A stretch of DNA of 64,000 bases. It comes from Prorocentrum cordatum (taxonomy: Eukaryota > Sar > Dinophyceae > Prorocentrales > Prorocentraceae). The notes under the pieces were generated by a model, which was not told the DNA's origin, did not search any database, and saw only the letters and a program-made list of their open reading frames with translations. Within the stretch, counting starts at the first letter, position 1. Every line of letters begins with the position of its first letter. The position numbers were made by a program, and so were the translations under genes. Below, in pieces: positions 1 through 9,727 of the stretch. The stretch is taken from positions 681,636-745,635 of the forward strand of contig CAUYUJ010008557.1 of the NCBI GenBank assembly GCA_963575745.1, in the 5' to 3' direction.

Positions 1-979
1 GTGCTGAGTAGTGCTCGCACTCGGCGGGGGAGGGATCTGGCACTCGGCGGCCTCCGCCGAAGCCCCAAATGGCCATACATGTGAGAAGTGCTCCCCTAAC
101 CCCCCCTGCTAAGACCCACACCTCCCAACTCCGACCCCCCCCTTAAAAAGTCAGATTCAGCATCCCAAGTGCAGGCGACGGCTGATGTGTCCTAGTAGTA
201 GTGCGGCGCTGCGAAGCTTGCCTGGTTGAAATTGGCTGGCCTGTGTCGTCCATCTGTTTTGATGCTGGTACAGTGGCTGGCTCAGGCAGTGCTGGCTGGC
301 CAAGTTGTATGGAACAGCTGAGTGAGTGCTGGTTTTAAGCATCCTAGGAGCAGGCGGCGGCTGCAGATGGTACACATCGAAATGAGACACTGCGACCTGG
401 CAGGTGAAACAGTGGCTGGTCTGTGTCGTCAATGTTTACTGATGCTGTTGCTAGTGGCTGGCCCAGGCAGTGCTGGCTGGCCAAAGTGGTGTAGCGCAGC
501 TGAGGAAATTTTGATACAGGAACTGCAATGAGTATAGTGCTCACGCGCAGCGTCTGGCAACGTACAAGCGGTGGGACCACGCCCTGTAGTCCAGGGGGGC
601 CCGATCTACTGCTGTGTGCCCCTCACCCCCCCCCCCAATCCCCCCAGTGAACGTCTCATCCTCCACCCCTCCGTCCCTCCCTTGGTAGAGTCAATGAGAA
701 AACCTGGGAGCAGGCAATAGCTAAAGATGGCGAGGTGGCGATGAGCATTGCGAGGCCTGTCAGGCTAAAGTTGGCTGGCCAGTGTCGAGTCAATCCCTTC
801 GGATTTCGAGTTGGTAGAGAACCTGAAACAGGTAATGACAACAACGTAAATGTGGCGTTGCAGCACTGCCAGGCTTGTCAGGTTAAGTTGGCTGGACTGT
901 GCCAAGTCATCTGCTCTAATCCCTCTGTCACATGATGCTCCTCCTCCTCCTGCTCTTCCTCGCCCTCGTCTCCCCCCAG
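1..979. other. No gene seen; diverged internal repeat
   Basis: No convincing coding sequence. The stretch contains a diverged repeat. Positions about 165-330 and 345-530 share the order of a CAGGCG.CGGCTG block, GGCTGG.CTGTGTCGTC, TTTTGATGCTG or its equivalent, CAGTGCTGGCTGGCCAA and CAGCTGAG. Weaker copies built around AGGCTGGC and GTTGGCTGG lie at about 700-800 and 860-910. A pyrimidine-rich stretch at 935-979 runs into the acceptor AG of the fascin-like exon at 980 and probably belongs to the preceding intron. Confidence 0.5.
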
Positions 980-3900
980 GAGCCTGACGGTGGGCAAGCA
1001 CGAGAGGTTCAAGCGCAAGCGGAACAGCGATGGGACCGTCTCGCTCGCGACAGCGCACGGTGTTCTCCAGCACATGGGGCCTCAGCGGGGAGAGGCAGGA
1101 CGAGCAGAGCCCATTCGCTCTCCTCGTGCTCATCGTCGTCGTCCTCCTCTTCCTCCTCCTCCTCCTCGTCCTCCTCCTCGTCGGTTTCCTCCTCTTTTGA
1201 ATACTTCAGTAAAGGTTTGCTTGGAAGAGAATTGCAGAGTGCGCCGCCCTGCCGCAACCGCGGGGCTCAAGCTTTCACGGGCGTCCGCACGCTTCTCGCG
1301 CGCGTCGCATGCCCGACTTGCCGGTGGCTGTCGCGCATTGGGCTGGGCAGGCAACCTTCGCCTGGCTCGGTTCCTGTCCGCGGTGCCCCGAGCCCGTCTG
1401 TGGCTCCCTCGTGTGCGGCGAGGTGCACTGCCCCCCGGCGCCAGCGTGCCCGCAGTGCCCCGCGTGCCCGGGCTGCCCCGGGGCCCCCGAGCCAGCCTGC
1501 ACCACCCCTGCGGCAGCGCCGCCGTGGCTCCCTGGCTGGATCGCGTCCGCTGGACTCCTGCTGCTGGGCGCGGCTGGGGGAGCAGTGGTGCCTGCCCTCG
1601 CGCTGGGCATCTGGCAGGTGCTGCGCTGGCTGACGGCTCAGTGTCCCCGCCGCGAGACTGATGGCGGCGGCGATGCCCCCAGCGGTACTACGACCCTGGC
1701 TGTGGCTCCGGTACCAGGGCGAAGCGCTGTACCACCAGCGGCGCGTCGTCGGAGTGCTGGCCTCCTCGGCGACTCAAGCGACTGACGCTGACGAGGTCAT
1801 CGGCGTCTCGCCGGACGGCGACCCCGAGCAGATCGACCTCTCGGGGGCCTCGCGGGACGTCGAGGCTTGGCGATGGTCGGAGGCCTTCCGCCCTCCCCCG
1901 CCTGGGATCCCGCGAGGCCAGGTGTACCGCTTCCAGCATGAGCCCGACGCCGCTGCCCTCGCCGCGATGCGCGTGGACGCGGAGGCGTTCTGCAACGCCG
2001 CCTTCCTCGCGCGCGAGCGGGCGGCAGGACAACCTGCTGTGCTCCCGGCGACGGGCAGCCTGGTCGATGCCGTGTGGCCCGCGCCCGTGGCGCCAGCTGC
2101 GGCCGCCGCCGTGGCCCCCGCAGCCCTCGGGCTGCCGCTGGCGCTCCCTGGGATGGCGCCCCCCCCGGGCCCTCCGGCCCTTGGCGCCCCCGCCGCGGCC
2201 GCCGCCCCGCTGGCCCTGCTCGGAGCACCCCCGGCCGTGCTGCCCGGCGCTGCACCACCGGGGGCTGTGATGGCGGCCCCGCTGGCCGCCGCGGCGCCTG
2301 GAGCCGCCGCCCCGGCCGCTTTCCCCGCGGCCATGGCTGCTGGCGCCCCAGCTGCTGGGGCCCCGCTAGCCGCAGGGCTTGGCATGGTGGCAGCGGCGCC
2401 CTACCCGATGCTGGTCACGGTCGAGACGACGACGTACGGCCCTCGCGGGTCTCCAGTGGCGCCGAATGGCTCGGAGGTCATGTCCAGTGACATCGGCATC
2501 CACGTGGCTCGTGGCGTGTTGGTTCGGACGATCCGCTCCGACCAGGTGCAGGATTTCAAGGGCCTTGAGGCCGCGGGCGACGCCCGCCTCCTCAGCGTGA
2601 TCGCGCTGAATGGCCAGCGTACCCGTCGCCCATGGCGGGACGTGTCCAACTCGCTGTCCGAGATCGCCTTCCCCGACTGGGCGATAGAGGGCCCTCGCAC
2701 CACCCTCTGGTGTTGCCGCTGGATCGACCGTCGAGGCGGCGGGCCGCTCGATCACCACCGTTTCTTCGTGATGGTCCACCGCCTCAACAAGGACAGCTGG
2801 GGCGTCCCGATGCATGAGTTCGGGATGAAGGCCCTGGAGACTCTCGGCGCCTACGACTCGCTCGACCTGCCGAACGTCGCGGGGATCGAGTCGCTGATGC
2901 GCGAGGTGCAGCTGGTCGAGTACGCGTACGCGAAGCACGACGGCTTTGCTGGCGCCAGCACCGAGGTGGCCGACGGCGACCCGAGTGCCAAGAAGAAGGG
3001 CCGTGGCCGTGGCCGCGGCCGAGGAGGCGCCGCTGGCGCTTTCGGCTACCTGGATGAGCACACGGCTTTTCGGGGGCAGCGAGAGACGGGAGACGCGATG
3101 GTGTGTCCCGCCCTGGTCGAGTGGGTTGGCAAGCAGGTCGAACGCGATGCCAACATCCTGAAGCAGGTCCGAAAAGCCCGAGAAGAACGGGCTGATGCGG
3201 GCCATGGTCCAAATTAGCTTTGGACACGCAGCGGTCGTTCCCCCAGGCGCCCGCTGATCACCTTCTGAGGGGCTAGGCTCGCTGCGGCAGGCGCGCCTCG
3301 ATTTTCTGCCAACAGAGGCGCAGGGCCGCGCCAGCATCTCTCCCTCCTCCTCCTGTCCTCCTCGTGCTCTGGCCATCGCGTGGCGCCTGGCCCCATGTCG
3401 AGAGCGTGCCCTCGTGATCTCTTCCCCTTGCCTGTGCCGGCCTCCTCTGACCCCCCTAGGGCCTCTGTCTCGCGCAAAGTTCGTAGGAGATCCGAGGTCC
3501 ACCGTCAGTCAGCATCCTTGGTCTCCGAGGTGGCTTCGGTCTTGAATCAGCTACACGGTCGACACGGTTTGGACAGCGGTCAAACAGTATCGGCGGCCCA
3601 GAAGGCGTGTTTGGAGCATATCCACCGAGCGGTTCTACGATTTGGCAAGCCCCCGGTAGACCCCACCTCAGCAGGGGCCTTACGAGAGCTCCGCGTCAAC
3701 CCAGGCTACTCCGTGACGAGCAGCCCCGTGGTTCCCATCAGCGAGGCCAATATAAACAGGGTCGCCCTTCCTCCTGTCGGGTGGTCACCTGCTGGAATTT
3801 TGCAGCTGGGCGGCTCTGTCGGCGAAGCCATAGTTGATGAGTTGCATGCGCTACGGCGTCCTGACCCAGCACTTACAGATACTTCTACACCTCCTCCCAG

Positions 3901-6900
3901 AATGTACCACGATCCTTATCTCCGCTCTCATCCTCGGCTTTACGCGCGCTTCCTGCTTCGCCTCAGTCAGTCTAACCTTGTGACGTGGAGGCGAGAGTGT
4001 ACATCTTGTGTGGGAGTTTTCTTTGTGGCTAAAAAGAACGGTGACCTTCGGTTGATCCTCGACGGGCGTCAGGCAGGCGAACATTTCGATTAGCCCCCTC
4101 ACGTTGACCTAGCTACTGGTTCGGCGTTCTCGGCCCTGGAGGTTGACGGTGGGGGGCCCATCTACGTTGGAGAGACGGACATTGAGAATGCTTTCGATGG
4201 GATTCAGTTACCTCCGGAGTTTTGGCAGTTTTTCGGCCTTCCTCGAGTACGAGCTGGGGTCCTAGGTATCACTACCGACAGCGCTGGAGGCCCCTTGAGG
4301 GCCAGCGACTGGGTTACCCCGTGTTTTACCGCCGTCCCAATGGGATGGAAGCACAGTCTCTGGATCTGTCAGCGTATCATGGAGTTTCGGGCCCGCACCA
4401 ACACGTTGGCCTCCCCCAGTCTGGCCTTTGACGATGCGCACCTTCCTGTCCGTCTGGTTCGATCTTCCACGCAGATACTACATACAGAGTACGTTGACAA
4501 CTTCGTTGCCCTTGGCCTCTCGAAGGACCCCACGTATGCCGTGACTGACTCCGTCGATCGCAGTCTCCGGGACGCTGGGTTTCGCACCCGCGGTCCGACG
4601 GTATCGGCTGGCGGGGGTGTTCTCGGTTGGACCTTCGACCAGGACGCCCCGACGATCGGGATCAGTCACCGCATAGGCTGGCGGATGCGACTAGGGTGTC
4701 TGGCCGTCGCGAACATGAAGCACGCCTCGGGGGATCTTGTCAGGGTCGTCGTGTCACATTTCACGTCTCGTGCTCTGCTACGCCGTGAATTACTTTCATG
4801 CTTCGTATTCCTTCATCGAGTCGTCAGGCCACAACACGCGTGTTCTCTGGAGTTCAGTCAAACGTGAGCTTCGGTGGTGTGCCGCTCTTATCGCACTCGC
4901 TTTCCGCGACGTCAATGCCGCCTGGTCCCCCATGGTCTACTGCGCCGACGCGTCCTGGTGGGGCGCGGGGGTCGTCAGGGGCATCCGCGGCGTCCAGGAA
5001 GTCCAGCGCGCGGGCCACTACACGGAGCGTTTGCGGTACTCAGCGGCCCACGAGGCCATCCTCAAGCCACGGGACTCGGCTCTGAAATGTTCGGTCAGCG
5101 GCGGTGTCACCGCCTCCTCCCAGGACTCCGAGATCCCGATGGCCCAGTTCCCCGAGGTCCCTGAATCGGTTTACGGCGGCGACTGGTCCCTCGTTATGTC
5201 CCAGAAGTGGTCCCACAAGGAAGCCCAGGTTGTCTTGGAGGCTCGGTCGCTCGTGCTCACCGTGAAGAACATAGTTCGGAACACTCAGAACTTCGGTCGC
5301 AAGCACCTGGTTTTGAACGACTGCATGGCTCCCATTCTTGCGTTTACCAAGGGATGATCGTCGAGCCCTGGGATTCTACAGTGTTGCCGTCAGACGGCTG
5401 CCATGTTGTTGGCCTCGAACACGTATATCGGCTGGAGGCGGGTCCCATCAGAATCCAACGCAGCCGATGCCGCTTCTCGAGGTCGGGCAGGAGCTTTCCG
5501 ATTCAATGCTGCGCCGAATCCAGTTGCAGCACTCGGGCCCGCGGGGCTCGAGGCTCTCCGCGATGGCTTCCTCGGCGACAGCCGCGACGGCGGGCCCGCA
5601 GCTGGTGCCGCGCCCCCCGGGCGCTCACGCCGGGGGCCTGCCCCGCGCGGAGGTGGCGCCCAACCTCCCGGCGCCCTCCTCGCGGCACCCATACCGCGAG
5701 TGGGTGCCCCACGGCCCCGGCGCCCAGGAGGAAAGGGCCGCCAAGCAGGCGAGGGCCTTCCCTGCTGCCGCAGAGGCCCCAACGCCGCCGGGCGCGCCGA
5801 CCTCCCTCGAGCTGCAGAGCATCTCGCCGAAGGCCGCCCAGGACTACCAGACGTACGTGGCGGCGTTCTACCAGTGGGGCCAGGAGCGCAACCTGTTCAG
5901 CGACATCGCGACCTCCCTGAGGTCGGCGCCGGCGATCGACCTTGCCCTCGTGACGTACATGCACGAGAAGTTCTTCGCAGGCGAACTCTCCTACGTGCCG
6001 ACGAAGCTGATCGCGGGTCTCCGCTACTTCTGGACATACCCCAACGGAGCGCTCCTCGAGCTGCCCCGCAGCTTTCGCGCCCTGACGGGCTGGAAGCGCA
6101 TGGTGCCCGCCCAGAGCCGCTTGCCGTACCCCTGGGTCGCCCTGTGCCTGCGCGTGCAGTACATGATTGCCGCGGGCCAGGTCATGGAGGCACTGGCCTG
6201 CATCATCACCTTCACGTTCTACCTTCGCCCAAGCGAGTGCCTGCGTCTGCAGGGGAAGCTGATCGCAGCTCCTGCCCAGGCGCCTCGCCGCGTGCAGGGC
6301 GGCCAGGGCCAGATGCGGCCCCTCCTCCTGCACCCGCAAGAGGGCGGCGACACGTCCAAGACGGGCCGCGTGGACGAGAGCTTGCTGGCGGACAACCCCC
6401 TGTTCCCGTGGCTGCCGCAGGTGCTGGGCCTCCTGAAGGCCAAGTTCCCCCACTCGCTGGTCTTCAACTTCGGCCAGGCGCAGCGGGGCCGGGCCTTGAA
6501 GGGCGCGGCAAGCGCCTGCGGGCTCAACGCCCTGGGCGACCCGTGCCTGCACCGCCTCCGCCACGGAGGGGTGTCGCACGACCTCCTCTTCAAGGCGCGC
6601 TCCCTCCTAAGCGCCAAGAAGCGCGGCCGCCGGGCAAGCGACCGCAGCCTAGCCCGTTACGAGCGGGGCGGGCGCATCAACGAGCAGCTGAGCCTCCTGA
6701 CCCAGGACATCCTCATCGCCGCCGACCTGGCGGCCTCGAACATTGGCGCAACCCTCGTGAATGCCTTCCGCTCTTTGTGAAGCAGCGGGGCGTCCCCGCG
6801 GCGCTCGAGATCTTCGCAGGCTCCGGGCACCTTTCTGAGGCCTGGCGCCGATCCATGAGGTTGGCTGGCCACCCTGTTTTCGAGATCGACATGCGGCACG

Positions 6901-9382
6901 GGGTGGAGCACAACATGTGCAGTAAGGCCCTGGTCAAGTTGATCCGGGGCTGGGTCCAGGGTGGGCTCGTGATGGCCGTGTTCATGGGCACGCCGTGTAA
7001 CTCTTTCTCTTTGGCAAGGAACCGCCCAAACGGCCCCCCGACCCTCAGGACGTCCGAGTACCCCGAGGGCCTCCCCGAGCTCAAGGACAGCTGCCGCAAA
7101 GAAGTCGACCTCGGAAACTCCATGTGTGCCGCGAGTTTCAGTATCTTTCGTGAATGCCGTCTATCTGGATGCCCAGTGATCGTCGAGAACCCCGCGAGCT
7201 CCCACCTCTGGAGGCAGCCCCTGGTCCTCAAGGTCCGGCATCTTCCTGGTGTTTCAGAGGTGGTTTTCGACATGTGCGCCTTCGGCACCATCTGGAGAAA
7301 ATCCACTCGACTTCTTGGGTGTCACGTTGATCTTCGACCACTGGATATTCGATGTAGAGGCAGAGGTGTATGTACGTTCGCTGGCTCCCCTCACTTTACC
7401 TTGGAGATGAAAGGCTCCAAGATCGTATCGAAGCAGGCGGAGGTCTACCCCTTCTCCGTATGCCGGGCCATTGTGAGGGTATTTCGGGATGTTCTATTGC
7501 AACAACGTGCTAATACATTTCGGCCTCATGTTTGAGTCCAGGGCGGTGTTCGCGGAGGTTTTCCTGTTCCTGGGCTTTACACTGGTTCGGATTTTCTACA
7601 GTACTGTTTCCTGGTCTGTACGTTGTCCCCTCCCCTGCAGTCTTGGGGGCAAGCACATCCCAACACAGATCGTGTCCCTGGCGACGGAGAAAACATCAGC
7701 CCATGCATTTGAATACTTCAGTAAAGGTTTGCTTGGAAGAGAATTGCAGAGTGCGCCGCCCTGCCGCAACCGCGGGGCTCAAGCTTTCACCCAATACCCT
7801 CCCTCCCTTCTGTAAAGCTGGCCGAGGCATAGGCAGGCGGATTTTCTACAGTACTGTTTCCTGGTCTGTACGTTGTCCCCTCCCCTGCAGTCTCGGGGGC
7901 AAGCACATCCCAACACAGATCGTGTCCCTGGCGACGGAGAAAACATCAGCCCATGCATCCTCCTCCTCCTCCTCCCCCTCCTTTTCCTGCGAAGTACGCA
8001 AGGTCTGAGAAACCAATCGTCCTACAGTGCGCAACGAACGACATACTGCAACACGCGTTGTGCCGCCCCAGACGCAGCCGCATGGCAACCTTTTGTACTC
8101 GCGCAGGTGCGAATCCAGGGCCAGGTGCGTTGTTAGCCGCTCTTCCTCCATCTCCTCGTTATCCTCGCTGTGGTCGTCACCATCCTATTCATATTCCGCG
8201 TCTCCTGCCTTTCCTTCTCCCTGCCCCGTGGGGGCTGCCCTCGTCCTGGCCATGGAGCGAAGGTGGTCATTACATTTCGGTGTTCGAGAACGGGACCGTG
8301 CTTGCGAACGCCACCAAGTGTCACGCTTGGGAAAAGTTCCTGCGGCTGCAAGTGGGCGAGGAAGGAGATGAAGCGGAGGAGGAAGAGAAGGAGGAGGAGG
8401 AGGAGGGGGAGGGGGAGGGGGGGGGAGGAGGAGGAGGGGGAGGAGGAGGAGGAGGAGGAGGAGGAGGAGGATGTACAGAGGAGGTAGGGGAGGGAGGGAG
8501 GGAGGGAGGGAGGGAGGGAGGGAGGAGGAGGAGGAGGAGGAGGAGGAGAAGGAGGAGTAGGGCCCTTTTCCAAGCTTCCTCTTCACAGGCCCCTACAAGG
8601 ATTCGTTTCCACTCCCGTTGGGGACAGCCGTGCACATCCTGACGCGCACCAGAACACCATTCTCAGGACGTCAACGCCACGAGTCAATCTGACTGTTGCG
8701 CCTTGACGTTCCTGAAACGCGCCAGAACACCATCCCTGGGACTTCAACACTGCGAATCAACGTACCTGTTACGCCCTGACAAACCAGAATCGTTCCAAAA
8801 TGCCAGCTGGCATTTGAACCATGAGAACCAATCACATTCTTGTAATGTTTAAAACGAATGTCCGCGGCACTAATGAGAGAACCACATTTTGGAAAGGAAC
8901 CGCCCTCAATCAGTTTCAAAACCACCCTCCCTCAATCCGCGAAACTCTTGCAACCTTCTAAACGAAGGTGCGCGGCGTTAAGGCGAGAGCCACATTTTGG
9001 AAGTGGCCCGCCCTCCATCTGTGAAGCTGCTGTCAGTTTTTAAGCTTGAGGCCAATGCATGGGAAGAAGTCTCAAGCAAACTGCCCGGCCCGCCCTTCCG
9101 ACTGGTCTCGGGGTGCCACATGGAGGAGTTTCCAGATGGAACATGAACGGAGGAGGAGCATGCTGAGGAGGAGGGGGAGGATGGGCAGGCGGGGGCAGGC
9201 GGAGGATTCTTGCGGTGGCAATTGACTGATGAGGAGGGCGAGGAGGAAGAGGAGGAGGATGGGGAGGAGTAGGAGGAGTACGAGGACGAGGATGATGAGG
9301 TTGATGCTGAGGATGAGAATGACGATGGGGATGGTGATGGCGATGGTGATGATGATGATGGTGATGATGAACATGTTGATGC

Positions 9383-9418
<36 letters not shown>

Positions 9419-9602
9419 GGATGCTGATAATGATGATAATGATGATGTTGATGCTTATGATGATGGTGCTGATGCTGAGGATGCTGATGCTTATGGTGAT
9501 GTTGACAACGATGATTATGATCATTATGATTCAGCTGCTGCTGCTGATGATAACGAGTATGTTGATGATGACGCTGCTGTTGATGATGAATTCTGTCTAT
9601 TG

Positions 9603-9675
<73 letters not shown>

Positions 9676-9682
9676 GGTGGTG

Positions 9683-9727
<45 letters not shown>

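Larger units (their letters stand above)
1196..7958 (+). mobile_element. Element 1: DIRS/PAT-like tyrosine-recombinase retroelement
   Basis: A full-length retroelement of the tyrosine-recombinase (YR) type. Such elements integrate a circular DNA by recombination rather than with a DDE integrase. Gene order is a Cys-rich/membrane ORF, a gag-like ORF, RT-RNase H, YR and a methyltransferase-like domain. The termini are split direct repeats: A1 1196-1278, then after the genes B1 7588-7707, A2 7708-7790 and B2 7838-7958. A1 and A2 are identical over 83 bp, and B1 and B2 differ at one base over about 120 bp. This A1-genes-B1-A2-B2 layout matches PAT-like elements rather than LTR elements. The near-identical ends suggest a recent insertion, yet the RT region has two in-frame stops and one frameshift. 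No target-site duplication is visible, as expected for YR elements. Confidence 0.85.

Noticed and set aside
1255-1270. GGCTCAAG in the element 1 terminal repeat as a spliced-leader relic
   Set aside because: Only the last eight bases match; upstream bases do not.
5503-6579. Minus-strand frame of 358 codons opposite the recombinase
   Set aside because: Shadow of the plus-strand recombinase, which has all catalytic boxes.
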